The notes under the pieces: model-generated
What the model was told of the DNA's origin: nothing
Seen by the model: the letters and a program-made list of their open reading frames with translations, nothing else
Database searches by the model: none
Program-made: the position numbers and the translations under genes
In this document: piece by piece, positions 43,390 to 53,791 of the stretch
How the letters are laid out: each line of letters starts with the position of its first letter
Numbering within the stretch: the stretch's first letter is position 1
Assembly (NCBI GenBank): GCA_018606645.1
Contig: JAGVRI010000003.1
Coordinates: forward strand, 153,322 to 217,321
Origin: Chloroflexota bacterium
Lineage (GTDB): Bacteria; Chloroflexota; Anaerolineae; JAAYZQ01
DNA: 64,000 bases
Direction: 5' to 3'

Positions 43390-45441
43390 ATGGACACACC
43401 TTTCATGGACGCATTGGACGAAAAGCTGGCGGCCCATTTTCCTGGCCGGGTGGTGCGCAAAGACCTGGTGCGCCAGATCAAGACCGGTTTCAACGTGCCA
43501 GTCTATGTGCTCGAGTACCTGCTGGGCAAATACTGTTCCTCCACTGACCCGGAGGTGATCGCCCAAGGGCTGGAGTATGTGCGCGACACCCTCAGCCGCA
43601 ATTACGTGCGCGCCGACGAGAGCGAAAAGATCAAGTCATTGACCCGCGAGGCAGGCACTCACCGCATCATCGACAAGGTCAAGGTCCGATTGATAGAGAC
43701 CGAGGACAAATACTGGGCGGAGCTGACCAACATGGGAGTGCGGTTCGTCAACATCAGCGAAGCGATCGTCCGCCAGTATGACAAACTGCTGGCCGGCGGC
43801 ATCTGGGCCATTGTTGACCTGCGCTACGATGCCGAGTTTCAGCATCGTGGCCAGACGCGGCCCTTTATCATCGAAGGCCTGAGACCGATCCAGCAGCCCA
43901 GCACCGACATCAGTGACCTGATCGCCAGCCGTTCTGCCTTTACGCGCGACGAGTGGCTAGACGTTCTGCTGCGCTCCATCGGGCTGGAGCCGACGCACCC
44001 CGACCTGGATCGCCGCAAGAAGCTACTCACGATCATGCGCCTGGTGCCCATGGTCGAGACCAACTTTAACCTCATCGAGCTCGGGCCACGGGGCACGGGC
44101 AAGAGCTTTGTCTACCGTGAAATCTCGCCCTTTGCCATCCTCATCTCCGGCGGGCAGACTACGGTTGCCCAACTGTTCATCCATCTGGGAACTGGCCGCC
44201 TGGGGTTGGTCGGCCTGTGGGATGTGGTGGCCTTTGACGAAGTAGCCGGCATCCGCTTCAAGGACCCCAACGGCGTCCAGATCCTCAAGGATTACATGGA
44301 ATCGGGCAGCTTTTCGCGAGGCAAGGAGGAGGTGCCGGCCGACGCCTCGATCGTCTTTAACGGCAACATCGACGCCGACATTGCCACCATTCTAAAAACC
44401 TCGCACCTCTTTCAGCCGCTGTCACCCTGTCTGCAGGATATGGCCTTCATCGACCGTCTGCACTTTTACCTGCCGGGCTGGGACCTAGACAAGATGCGGC
44501 CCGAATACCTGACCGATCATTACGGCTTTGTGGTGGATTACATCACCGAGGTGTGGCGCGGGCTGCGCAAGACCAGCTACAGCGACGCCCTGGACCGCTA
44601 CTTCAGCCTGGGTGACCACCTCAACCAGCGCGATGTGCGCGCGGTGCGCAAGACGGTCTCGGGACTGATCAAGCTGCTCCATCCCGACGGCCTGTTTACA
44701 AAGGACGAGCTGCAGGAATACCTGGAGTTGGCTTTGGAGGGCCGCCGCCGAGTGAAAGAGCAGCTTAAGAAGATGGGTGGTCTGGAATACTGGGCCGTCA
44801 ACTTTTCCTACCTGGACAAGGAGACCCGCCAGGAAACCTTTGTGGCAGTGCCGGAACAGGGCGGCGGCGGACTGATTCCAGCCGGCCAGCCCAACCCCGG
44901 CGTCGTCTTTACCGTAGGTACCGACCGTGACGTGGGGCGCCACGCCATCTTTCGCATCGAGACACAGGCGATGAAGGGCCGGGGGGGCACGCGGGTAACC
45001 GGCGCTCCGTCGCGGGCCATGCGTGACGCCATCCAGACAGCCTACACCTTCCTCAAGGGACAGAGTCGCCAACTGGGCATCTCCAAGGACCCCAGCGAAT
45101 ACGACTTTCACGTCCAGATCGTCAACCTGATGCAATCCAAGGAAGGCAGCGAGACGGGCGTCGCCTTTTTCATCGCCATGCTCAGCGCCATGCTGGAGAA
45201 GCCGGTGCTAGAGCAGTTGGTCGTGCTGGGCGAGATGAGCATCCACGGTAGCCTGCTGAAGGTGCCGGCCTTGGCCGAGCGGTTGCAGTTGGCTATGGAC
45301 AACGGCGCCAAACGGGTGCTCATCCCGTCGGAGAACAAGCGCGACTTTGCCGACGTACCCAGCGATGTGCTGGACAAACTGCAGATCATCTTTTTCTCCG
45401 ATCCAGTGAACGCGGCGTTCCGGGCGATGGGGATGGAGTAG
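43390..45441 (+). CDS. brxL: BREX Lon-like AAA+ protein BrxL
   Basis: 683 aa. The N-terminal domain is followed by an AAA+ module with Walker A GPRGTGKSFVY and Walker B VVAFDEVAG, then a C-terminal Lon-protease-like domain. In the latter the usual catalytic Ser/Lys surroundings are altered: KEGSETGVAFF replaces the PSAG segment, and ALAERLQLA has Arg where Lon has its catalytic Lys. This agrees with BrxL acting as a DNA-binding motor rather than a protease. BrxL is the hallmark of type 1 BREX. AAAGGAC precedes ATG 43390. Confidence 0.95.
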   Translation: MDTPFMDALDEKLAAHFPGRVVRKDLVRQIKTGFNVPVYVLEYLLGKYCSSTDPEVIAQGLEYVRDTLSRNYVRADESEKIKSLTREAGTHRIIDKVKVRLIETEDKYWAELTNMGVRFVNISEAIVRQYDKLLAGGIWAIVDLRYDAEFQHRGQTRPFIIEGLRPIQQPSTDISDLIASRSAFTRDEWLDVLLRSIGLEPTHPDLDRRKKLLTIMRLVPMVETNFNLIELGPRGTGKSFVYREISPFAILISGGQTTVAQLFIHLGTGRLGLVGLWDVVAFDEVAGIRFKDPNGVQILKDYMESGSFSRGKEEVPADASIVFNGNIDADIATILKTSHLFQPLSPCLQDMAFIDRLHFYLPGWDLDKMRPEYLTDHYGFVVDYITEVWRGLRKTSYSDALDRYFSLGDHLNQRDVRAVRKTVSGLIKLLHPDGLFTKDELQEYLELALEGRRRVKEQLKKMGGLEYWAVNFSYLDKETRQETFVAVPEQGGGGLIPAGQPNPGVVFTVGTDRDVGRHAIFRIETQAMKGRGGTRVTGAPSRAMRDAIQTAYTFLKGQSRQLGISKDPSEYDFHVQIVNLMQSKEGSETGVAFFIAMLSAMLEKPVLEQLVVLGEMSIHGSLLKVPALAERLQLAMDNGAKRVLIPSENKRDFADVPSDVLDKLQIIFFSDPVNAAFRAMGME

Positions 45442-45464
45442 CGGGAAAAATAGAAGGCAAGCCT

Positions 45465-47296
45465 GTGGACGAGTACACGTTCGAGCAGTTGTTAAGACAG
45501 CAACGAACCGCGATAGCTCAGGGGATCACGACGGTTGTATATGCTGTTGTGCTTGGCATAGCTGCTAATCAGATCTTTGAGTCCTTGCAGAACTGGGTGT
45601 TTGGTTGGCCCTTCTGGCTTGCGCTTGCCGTCACGCTTCTGCTCATTGCCCCAGCCCTTCTCAGTGCGATGCGAGCAAGGAAGAACAAGCTCACGGTCAG
45701 AGAGATGAGATTCACGGCCTTACTTCTGTTCGACCAGAAGGCGGAGCATCACGAGCCTGTTCAGATGACCAACTACGATCTGTCCGTACGGGCAAACAAC
45801 GATTGGGTGAACGTATTCAAGGGCAACCAGCAACTGCGTCAACGCTACTTCGATAGCGAAGCTCAGCAGATTGACCTCTGGGGATATCAACAGGACTTTG
45901 ACTATCAGCTTCAGATCCAGTACCTCGAGTATGTTATTCTGCGTCAATTCTGCGGTCCCGTAGGACCTTCGTCTCCCGCGTTTGGACAGCACGCTCGGAT
46001 GATGGCAGGGTGGCGCGGGCGAATAGCGTTGTCTCTGCTAAAGGCGCAGAGGCGAATTATGGAGTTCCTGGTTCGATACCCTTATTGGCAAGCACGTTTC
46101 CAGCAGGCCAAGAGGGGGTCCAAAGTCCGTCTCTACTTTGGAGACTATCCAATCAGCAAATTGCCCGGATGTACTATAACTTTCCCGAGACCATCGAGGG
46201 TCGTGTGGCCAAATGGCTGCGCTGGACGCGCAGTCTCACGTGGCTGTATAGACGTGACGGCCTGAGGGAATTGATCGAGGTGTCCGATGAAGTGCCTGAT
46301 GCGTTCGTCGAAGAAATCATTCTGCGCCTGCTGCAGATGAGCAAGGTGAATTACGATGACTCAGCGACACCGCTGTGGGTCACCAAGGCTCTGGGGGTCT
46401 ATGGGCCACGGGCGGGGGCGCTGGCTGAGCGGGTATACGAGCAGCTCTTGCAGCAAGCGAAGAGCCGACCGGAGGACAGGAGAAAAGGTTACGACTGGGC
46501 TGTAGTGGGCAAGAGTCTGGCTCAGATGCAGGCCATTTTGCCTCACCAGAGGCAGATGGAGAATGCCCACTGGATCGTGCAGCAGTTTCTTTTTGAATCT
46601 ATCCCAGGGGATGAAGAAGTAGCCGACCTGTTATGGGGAAGCTCGAGTGCCGACGTTCGACAAGAAATGCTTGATTTCATCTCTGCTTCAGTTCACTCTG
46701 ACTCTTTCGATAACATACACACGGGCATCAAATACACCGTCGCGTTGAAGCGCCAGCTACCGGTCGAGTTCCGCAGGCAGATCCTGTTTGACTTGGTGGA
46801 GAGACGGCTTCGCAGGCCACGCGCGCGCCAATCTATCTTGTGGTTGATCCAGAATACTGACGACCTTGGGGCTGCAGATCAGGGAGCCGTAATCCGCTAT
46901 GTGCTCAAAGAGTTAGGGTCCGGCTACCCTGAAGTTCAGAAATCAGCCATTGACGTGATATCCTATCAGGCAAGGATCTACGGCGGAAGCGATACACGAA
47001 CCAGAAACATGATCACCCGGCGTCTCATTGCACTGGCTGCCAGCGACTCAGACAGGGTAGTCACCGCCACTGTAGCAGCAGTGGCCCGCTTTGCACCCTT
47101 CGTGCCTCCTCGATACCATAGCGAGATTGCGTCGATTCTCATGTCACAACTACCGCCTCGTCGCCGGACCGGCTATGATCAAGACCTCGGGCTACTCTGC
47201 CAGTGGGGGCTAGAAAAGCTATTGAAAAATGTAACGGACGTTCGCTTGAGGCAAGAAATCATCGAAACGCTGAGACAACAGGAGGAGCCCTACTAA
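45465..47296 (+). pseudogene. Membrane plus HEAT-like repeat protein, split by a frameshift near 46150
   Basis: Frame 1 from GTG 45465 encodes a protein with two membrane spans (about residues 20-40 and 45-65) and a soluble part. It reads sensibly until about LYFGDY (46145) and then turns into nonsense up to 46265. Frame 3 becomes sensible from about SNQQIARMYYNFPE (46152) and runs to 47296, with helical repeats of HEAT/ARM type (KSAIDVISYQARIY, DRVVTATVAAVARFA). Together they would make one protein of about 610 aa. Whether the shift is real or an assembly error cannot be told. It lies 23 bases after brxL, probably in the same transcript. Confidence 0.65.
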
Positions 47297-47377
47297 TGGC
47301 GAATTCTCTCGCAACAGGTGCATTGGGCTTTGCCTCCCCAGGTCGTGAACTGCTACCGGCACACTGATGCGACGAAC

Positions 47378-49030
47378 ATGACACAGATCACAACGCCCCA
47401 GTGGATCGCCAAGATGTACCCGGGCAAGGTAGGCCGGGATCACCTGGGTCTGGGCAGTGTCTCCTCTGACCAGATCCTGCCCACCCTGTCCCCAGGCATT
47501 AATGTCCTTACCATTCATCCCCGCTACTACAGCTTCTACACCTTCCTGCTCGACGAGTTCTGGCGGCACGATCGGCCTCGCAGTCGAAGTGCCTGGGTAC
47601 GGTTCTTCCGCCCGCGCGAGTTTATCTTTTCCGTTGGAGCCTATCTGTGCGATCGACCGGAGCACGGCGATCTGAGTACTGTCGTCGGTGGACAAAAGAC
47701 AGCTCCCCTGGCTGCGCGCCAGCTCAATGCATACGACACCGCGTGCGACTATATCAAGAGCGACTTGGGCGGCTATGGGCTCTACTATGGGTCGGTCATC
47801 GCCGAACTGGGACTGGTCTATCCCGGAGGCCCCGGGTTTCCCTACCCGGTGGATGTGCCGACCGAACGTGGCAAAGAGGTGGCTGCAGCCTTCCGCAAGG
47901 CCGTGGAGAATACAACTTACTATCGTATCTACTTTGACAAGGATGACACCCAGGTGCCCATCGGCGTCATACGCGAGTACATTCGCCAGGCATGTCTGTG
48001 CCAGTTGCAGACACCACAGGCTCCAGATCGCTCTTTGCTACTGGACATCTTTCTCCATGGCGGCGCGCGAGCAGATGCCCGACGCGGCACGTTTCGCTTG
48101 CTCCTCGACATTGCCGACCAGACCCAAGGACACGCCATTGACGAGGACGCGTTCCGGCAATTGCTTTACCTCCAGGCAGCGCAGGGTGGAGCAACCTATG
48201 ATCCCCAGGATGTGGTGCTCGATACCTATCGGCGCTGGCGGCTCTACCAGGCGCGCGAGTACTATGCCTTTGCGCTGAATGCGCTCTGGTACCATCTGTG
48301 CGATTGGGGCCTGGCCCAAGGCGGCGATATTCGGCCGATCCCGATCGCACGCTTCTGGCAGTATCTGGAGACTGCGCTTGATTTTGCGCAACTGGCGCGG
48401 CGCATGGCAGTGCCAGAACCCCATCTGGGAGTCGAGTCCAGCTTCCGCGGTCTCTTGGATTGGTTGCGAGGGCTGGTCGGTGCCGGTGCCGCTTCGTTCG
48501 ATATGGTGTGCCGCTTTAACGCTCCGATCCATGAACACCGACTCTACCAACTCGCGATGGAGGATCATAGCGCTCCCGATATTATGGTCGCTGGGATGAT
48601 CACCATGTTGGCGTTGTTGCTACTGCGTTTCGGTCGGCAGGAGTTTTGGCTCCAACCGGAATGGGCCATTTCTCGGATGGGAGCTGATGGCAGGCTGAGC
48701 CTGGATGGCTTTATCGCGACCATGCATCGCCGCTTGCGAAGTGGAGATATCACCATTAGCGAGATTGCCCGCTGGCTCTACGCCGACTATATCATCTTGC
48801 AGCACCAACTCGTCGCTACGAGCAAGCTGCCGGACAATACCTTCCGCTTCCAGCGAGAGGGCGACCGGCTTCGCTTCTTCAACTTGCCGAACTCGCTAGG
48901 ATTCATGAATTCGCGGTTTGAGGCACTCAGCACAACACTCCACGAGCTGGGGTTGTGCGGTGACTTTCGACGGCCTGACCACCCCTTGACGCTCGACGGC
49001 CGGCGATTTTTGGCAGAGGGGGATTTGTGA
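47378..49030 (+). CDS. Unrecognised protein paired with a PLD-like protein, 550 aa
   Basis: The start is uncertain: ATG 47378 gives MTQITTPQWIAKMYPGK, and a GTG at 47318 is also open. The body is mainly helical, with RPREFIFSVGAYLC, a region FLHGGARADARRG and a C-terminal winged-helix-like part (GDRLRFFNLPNSLGFMNSRF). No catalytic motif is recognised. The stop overlaps the PLD gene start, so the two are translationally coupled and probably work together. The location after BREX suggests defence, but that is context only. Confidence 0.7.
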   Translation: MTQITTPQWIAKMYPGKVGRDHLGLGSVSSDQILPTLSPGINVLTIHPRYYSFYTFLLDEFWRHDRPRSRSAWVRFFRPREFIFSVGAYLCDRPEHGDLSTVVGGQKTAPLAARQLNAYDTACDYIKSDLGGYGLYYGSVIAELGLVYPGGPGFPYPVDVPTERGKEVAAAFRKAVENTTYYRIYFDKDDTQVPIGVIREYIRQACLCQLQTPQAPDRSLLLDIFLHGGARADARRGTFRLLLDIADQTQGHAIDEDAFRQLLYLQAAQGGATYDPQDVVLDTYRRWRLYQAREYYAFALNALWYHLCDWGLAQGGDIRPIPIARFWQYLETALDFAQLARRMAVPEPHLGVESSFRGLLDWLRGLVGAGAASFDMVCRFNAPIHEHRLYQLAMEDHSAPDIMVAGMITMLALLLLRFGRQEFWLQPEWAISRMGADGRLSLDGFIATMHRRLRSGDITISEIARWLYADYIILQHQLVATSKLPDNTFRFQREGDRLRFFNLPNSLGFMNSRFEALSTTLHELGLCGDFRRPDHPLTLDGRRFLAEGDL

Positions 49031-51828
49031 ATGAACTGAAGTTGCCAGAGCAACTTGGGGGCCCCTGGGAGCATGTCCTCATTCTGACCTACGGGCTGGA
49101 CATTCCCTTCTTTGAAGCTGCCCTGTGGAGTCAGTTCAGCGCCCGATGCCGCAATAAGATCATTCTGGCCGATGGACAACGCTATCTGGAATCATGCGCC
49201 ACCTATGCCCGCGGCGGGCTCGTTCGTTATCTGAACCAGCGATACATTGCCGAGGGAATCTTTGCAGAACACGCGGCCCATGCCAAGGCGATCCTCCTCA
49301 CTAACCGTGAACGAGGGCGGCTGTTGGTCGGATCTGGCAACCTGGGCTGGCAAGGCTACGCTTCCGGTGGCGAGTTGTTCACTCAATATGAGTACAGCGA
49401 TAAAGATCTCCGAGCGGCGAATGCCTTCCTTGCTGTGCGTGAACTGGTAGACGGCTTGATGGAACGCCAGTATATCAGTGTGCCAGCGGCCAGACGGATC
49501 CGACACATGTGGGAGCAGACACGGTGGCTCTTCCAGGCTCCACAGGGCGACGAGTGGCCAGTGCGTCACAATCTGAACCATAGCTTCCTGAGCCAGCTTC
49601 AACAAACCATTGGCGACGATCCAGTTGAGGAGGTGTGGGTGCTCTCGCCCTTCTATGACCGGGATGCAGTGGCGCTCGAGCGCCTGCTTGCTGCCTTTGA
49701 GCCGCGCCAAGCTACGTTGCTATTGCAGACAGGCTACACATCTGTGGACCCTGCGGCCCTGCAACGGGTGCTTGACCGCTTTGGCAAGCGCTGCCAGGTC
49801 CGCCCATTCGGCAAGGGAAGTGACACCCCCTATGTTCACGCCAAGATGATCCTGCTCAAGTCCCAGGAGCGGGCCATTTGCCTACAGGGCTCCCCCAACC
49901 TCTCCCAGGCCGCCATGTTGCTGACTGTTCCTCAGGGTAACATTGAACTTGCCAACCTGCTGACCGGTCCCCGTAATGCGTTTGATGGGCTCCTGGACGC
50001 GCTCGATATCCAGCCTGTTGTCTCCACACTGGATGCCCTCGACCTACAGTTCCAGCCTCGTCAGACTCCTGCAGAGGAAGATCCTGGAGTGTGGCGCCTG
50101 ACGGGTGGCGAATGGGAGGATAATCGCTTGTACTTGCGTTTCCTAAGCAGCCCACCGGATCTCCGGGGAGCTTCGCTGGTAGTGGCCAACCGCGCTTTCC
50201 CGCTCGAGGTACACAAGAAGGAACCTCAAGGGCTTGAGCTGAAGCTGTCCGCCGAGGTAGTCGGTCTGCTGGATCGGCCCGTACCAGTGGCGATACGCTG
50301 GAGCGATGGCGAGGAGGATCTGACCACGAATCCGGTCTTTGTCTGCAACTGCGCTGCGTTGGATGCGGCCCTGGAGATCACCGAAGAGGGCAAGACTCTG
50401 GATCGGATCGGTGACCTGGCCCTGGGCGACGCGGAGTTCGAGCGATTGTTGGCAGAGTTGGATGCGGCGTTGGTGATTGACCGTCGCAGCGTTTGGACAT
50501 TGGCGGGAAGGTCTGTACCTACAGCGACCGATGAGAGTGATGAGGCGCTTCGTCTGGATTACGCTGACATAGACTATAACATGCTCCGCAATCATCCCAA
50601 ACTCCTGCAGTACGTGAGCGGGAAGGCTGGCGGGGTAGGATACGCTCGCTCACGGCTGCAGATCATCCTTAGCTCGATCACCGATCATTTTCGCGGCCTA
50701 TTAAATATTTCTGCCGCCGAAAAGATAGTGAAAGGCGCGCCTGCCGGGCTGGAGGGCAGCCAGGCCGAAAGTGATGACGAGCGTGAGCAGGAGGAGGAAG
50801 AGAAACAGAAGAGACGCCGAAGCCAGGCGCAGCGACTGCGCCGTATTCTCAAGAGCTTTATTCAGCGTTACCTGCGAGGCATCCGCAGCCCAGACTTCCA
50901 GGAGCTGGCCGGTTTCGAGGTCATGGCCCAGAACTACGTGATCTTCTCATACCTCCTCTGGCGCCTGCTGGCTAAAGATTGGGTAGAGCCAGAGTTTGTG
51001 ATTGACTCCCTTCTCCAAACATGGACATTCTTCTGGGGCCGCAGTTCGCAGGAGGGTTACTTCGGGCGGCTGGACCAGGAAGAACAAGCACAAGTGCTTC
51101 AATTGGTACAGGGTGACCAACATGCCGATGCAGTACTCGTCGCATCGCTGTATTATGGGGCTCTCATGACACGTCTTCAACGTTGGGAAGAGCTGCGCTT
51201 CGCGCTGCGAGATTTCTGGAGGGATTTGGTCTGTCGCTCTCCCTTTGAGCTAAACGCCCAAGTCCTGGAGAACACCTGGCATATGCTGGCGGAGCCGCTT
51301 CCCTATGAACCGCCCGTCCCCAGTGCCATCGTTGAGGAACTGGTGCAGTTGGCCCAGTTCGAGACGCAAGATAGCTTCTTGAGAGCGGTGGAAGAGCGCC
51401 ATGGCTATCCACGTGGCAGTTGCCGGTTTGAGAAGGCCAAGGTATACCGAGAACGCCTTGGCCGAGCCGACTTAGTTGACTGCCTGGTGGCACAAGTGGA
51501 TGATGCCTTGCTTACTAAAGACGCTGCCGTGTCATTGCTGCAGACATGGATGCGGTTTGCTGATCGCGATTACTACCGAATCTGCACGGCAAAGGGCAAT
51601 CGCATCCTCTTTTATGAAAGCCCAGCGAAAGAGGGATTATACTACGCCAAAGACCTGGGCGAAGAGGAAACCGTCGTGGGGCTGGTCGAACCGGAAGCCG
51701 TGCCCTGGGATGTCGCTCTTGCCCACTTGCGAACATTGGCTAGCCAAGTAGAAGGGAGATTGGAGCTTGCTGTTCATAAATCCAGTGCTGCATCATTGGG
51801 TGAGAGTGTATCCCGGACGAGACAGTGA
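49027..51828 (+). CDS. Phospholipase D-like protein, putative nuclease, 933 aa
   Basis: Two PLD-type half-sites are visible in the N-terminal third. The first is His85-Ala-Lys87 in HAKAILLTN with VGSGNLGWQG; the second is His271-Ala-Lys273 in YVHAKMILL with LQGSPNLSQAA. Each has the HxK plus GSxN pattern of the superfamily, though without the following Asp of canonical HKD. PLD-fold nucleases occur in several phage-defence systems. A charged linker lies at about residues 575-605 (EREQEEEEKQKRRR), and the C-terminal half is helical. GTG start, overlapping the previous gene. Confidence 0.8.
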   Translation: MNELKLPEQLGGPWEHVLILTYGLDIPFFEAALWSQFSARCRNKIILADGQRYLESCATYARGGLVRYLNQRYIAEGIFAEHAAHAKAILLTNRERGRLLVGSGNLGWQGYASGGELFTQYEYSDKDLRAANAFLAVRELVDGLMERQYISVPAARRIRHMWEQTRWLFQAPQGDEWPVRHNLNHSFLSQLQQTIGDDPVEEVWVLSPFYDRDAVALERLLAAFEPRQATLLLQTGYTSVDPAALQRVLDRFGKRCQVRPFGKGSDTPYVHAKMILLKSQERAICLQGSPNLSQAAMLLTVPQGNIELANLLTGPRNAFDGLLDALDIQPVVSTLDALDLQFQPRQTPAEEDPGVWRLTGGEWEDNRLYLRFLSSPPDLRGASLVVANRAFPLEVHKKEPQGLELKLSAEVVGLLDRPVPVAIRWSDGEEDLTTNPVFVCNCAALDAALEITEEGKTLDRIGDLALGDAEFERLLAELDAALVIDRRSVWTLAGRSVPTATDESDEALRLDYADIDYNMLRNHPKLLQYVSGKAGGVGYARSRLQIILSSITDHFRGLLNISAAEKIVKGAPAGLEGSQAESDDEREQEEEEKQKRRRSQAQRLRRILKSFIQRYLRGIRSPDFQELAGFEVMAQNYVIFSYLLWRLLAKDWVEPEFVIDSLLQTWTFFWGRSSQEGYFGRLDQEEQAQVLQLVQGDQHADAVLVASLYYGALMTRLQRWEELRFALRDFWRDLVCRSPFELNAQVLENTWHMLAEPLPYEPPVPSAIVEELVQLAQFETQDSFLRAVEERHGYPRGSCRFEKAKVYRERLGRADLVDCLVAQVDDALLTKDAAVSLLQTWMRFADRDYYRICTAKGNRILFYESPAKEGLYYAKDLGEEETVVGLVEPEAVPWDVALAHLRTLASQVEGRLELAVHKSSAASLGESVSRTRQ

Positions 51829-51971
51829 GGGGATGCCTTCGTCTATGGCTTGCTGTAGCCCACTGGTTGCAGATCTTGTGCCTCGCCATCTAGCAGCCGA
51901 TAGCAGGGAAAGCACCATAGTAGAAGGGGAAATCGCGCATAGCGGATCAGATTATCGAGGATCTGACACTG

Positions 51972-52193
51972 GTGTTGCTCCATCTGACCTCGTGGGAAGA
52001 GCGAGTCCACAAGGACCTGACCATCCACCGGGCCTGGAAAGACTTTCGCTTTGAACCCCTGGATGCACTCGAAGAGGCCGGCTACCTGAACCCGAGCCGT
52101 GGGGCCAAGTCAGTAACGCTCACCGAGGCCGGGATCGAACGTGCGCAGGCGTTGGCAGCCAGGTACCTGGGTGAGGCTGCCAAAGGTCTTTGA
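51972..52193 (+). CDS. DUF6429-like small protein, possibly N-terminally truncated
   Basis: The segment RAWKDFRFEPLDALEEAGYL followed by GAKSVTLTEAGIERA matches the small DUF6429 family (helices followed by a winged-helix-like end). The frame is open further upstream to a TAG at about 51921, and RIADQIIEDLTLVLLHLT there also fits the family, but no standard start codon is found except GTG 51972. Either translation begins at a rare codon or the gene has lost its start. Function unknown. Confidence 0.6.
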   Translation: MLLHLTSWEERVHKDLTIHRAWKDFRFEPLDALEEAGYLNPSRGAKSVTLTEAGIERAQALAARYLGEAAKGL

Positions 52194-52216
52194 ATCCATT
52201 GGCATGAGAGGTGCTG

Positions 52217-52927
52217 ATGAACTATGAACAGTTTCGCACTGCCTGGTACAAAGCGCTGTCCGAGACCGGGATATGGTCCTGTTTGGCTCCGCCAACCGAG
52301 ACGGTGGACCTAGGATCAATGAGCCGCACATATCAGGTCTACATCCATCTGGGACAATCGCAGGAGGTGGAGCCGTTCCACGTCAGCGCCCGCTTGAGAT
52401 GGACGTGGAATGCACTGCAGGCCGCCCGCACGATGACCACCGAAGAAGACGCGCTCATGCAGTTCCTTGGGGACGAAAATCGCCATCAGGATACGGAGCG
52501 ACCCTGGCTCCGGGTGGATGTCCTCCTGACCGCCACGCTGCCCTGGGGTTCGCCCTTGCCTCTGCCAGAGCCCCACCAGTGGCGCGACTGGCTGGCGGAT
52601 GTGACCACGCGGCTGGACCCCGTGCTGTCAACCAACTGGGAGACCCGAGACGAAAAGATGGCCATCTTTGCTAACCGAAGCGAGCCGGAGGCAGAGGTGC
52701 AGCCTGCTGCCGACGGCCAATTGTACCTTACCGGGGTCAAGATGTCGGCCTGGGAGGGGATCGACCTGCCCCGGCAGTGGGACGATCCCCGTCGTGAACG
52801 GGACGAGGACCCTTACGAGCAACTGGCCGATTTCGTCGAGCGGGTCTGGGAAGCTATGGACGAGTGGAATCAGAGCCTGGTCCACCTGTTGCCGCCGTCT
52901 CCATCGGGCAAGAGATCTGAGCTATGA
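52217..52927 (+). CDS. Hypothetical protein, 236 aa
   Basis: GAGAGG at 52206-52211 fits ATG 52217. It is soluble and acidic, with FHVSARLRWTWNALQAARTM and QLADFVERVWEAMDEW as its clearest blocks. No membrane span, signal or catalytic motif. It lies 23 bases after the DUF6429-like gene in the same orientation. Not recognised. Confidence 0.65.
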   Translation: MNYEQFRTAWYKALSETGIWSCLAPPTETVDLGSMSRTYQVYIHLGQSQEVEPFHVSARLRWTWNALQAARTMTTEEDALMQFLGDENRHQDTERPWLRVDVLLTATLPWGSPLPLPEPHQWRDWLADVTTRLDPVLSTNWETRDEKMAIFANRSEPEAEVQPAADGQLYLTGVKMSAWEGIDLPRQWDDPRRERDEDPYEQLADFVERVWEAMDEWNQSLVHLLPPSPSGKRSEL

Positions 52928-52982
52928 GGTCGAAGAGCACACCTCCCTAGACCTGATGGACTTCCGCTGCGTGGGAGGTCGA

Positions 52983-53771
52983 ATGAATGGTGTAGACGCT
53001 GGGTCATCTTTGCAGCCAAGCTCTTCGCAGGGTACGCTCCAAGTTATCTTGGGTAGCGATTACCTACAGCGTCAAGAGGAAACCAAGCACAGATGGGCAG
53101 TGCGTCTGCTGCTGCCAATCATCGTGTTATGGCTGGCCTCACTGATCCTATCGCTCGGCGTCATCGCAGCGGAGATCACCCGCCGCATGGGTCTTGCGGA
53201 GGTGAGATTGCCTTGCTGGGCCAGTGGTGTGGCACTGGTTATGATCCTCTCGGATTATGCCCTACTGCCGCTGTTGGAGCGCCTCCTGCAAGAGAGGGAT
53301 CAATATCATCAAGGGCTTCGGGGTGAAGAGGCAACCGTCAAAGCACTTCAACAACATCTGGACGGCGGCTGGACCCTCTTCCGCAACGTCGTCCTGCCCG
53401 GAGATCAGTCAGACATTGACGGCGTCCTCGTTGGGCCCACGGGTGTCCATGTTCTGGAAATCAAGAGCTACAGCGGAAGGTTCAGGAACCAAGGTGACGA
53501 GTGGTTATGGCGTCGTTATTGGCCAACTTCATCGGTCCGCGCATCACATCCCGACTATCACATCGTCATAGCCGACCGCCCGGGCGATGGCCGGTGCCCG
53601 CTCATCCCGGGCATGGGCCTGGAGAATCTGGCACCGACGCATCACGAATGCATCCCTCGAGCGCAGCGCTGCTTCCAGTTGTTTGTGCTCTCTTCCGCGA
53701 TTGCACGCGCAAGAAGAGGTCGTCCCATACCAGGAAGCATGCCACAAATGCAGTCATTCGCCAAATTCTGA
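52983..53771 (+). CDS. Membrane-anchored NERD-domain protein, C-terminus doubtful
   Basis: Two membrane spans (about residues 36-60 and 73-93 counted from ATG 52983) precede a NERD domain: GLRGEEATVKALQQHL, then NVVLPGDQSDIDGVLVGPTG and HVLEIKSYSGRF, with the nuclease-like Asp and Glu-x-Lys. After GDEWLWRRYW the reading frame gives a sequence unlike the usual NERD tail, so a frameshift or truncation near 53520 is likely. An upstream ATG at 52956 is possible. It is the second NERD protein within 25 kb, after the one in the BREX operon. Confidence 0.7.
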   Translation: MNGVDAGSSLQPSSSQGTLQVILGSDYLQRQEETKHRWAVRLLLPIIVLWLASLILSLGVIAAEITRRMGLAEVRLPCWASGVALVMILSDYALLPLLERLLQERDQYHQGLRGEEATVKALQQHLDGGWTLFRNVVLPGDQSDIDGVLVGPTGVHVLEIKSYSGRFRNQGDEWLWRRYWPTSSVRASHPDYHIVIADRPGDGRCPLIPGMGLENLAPTHHECIPRAQRCFQLFVLSSAIARARRGRPIPGSMPQMQSFAKF

Positions 53772-53791
53772 TTTTTTTGTCGGATGATACA

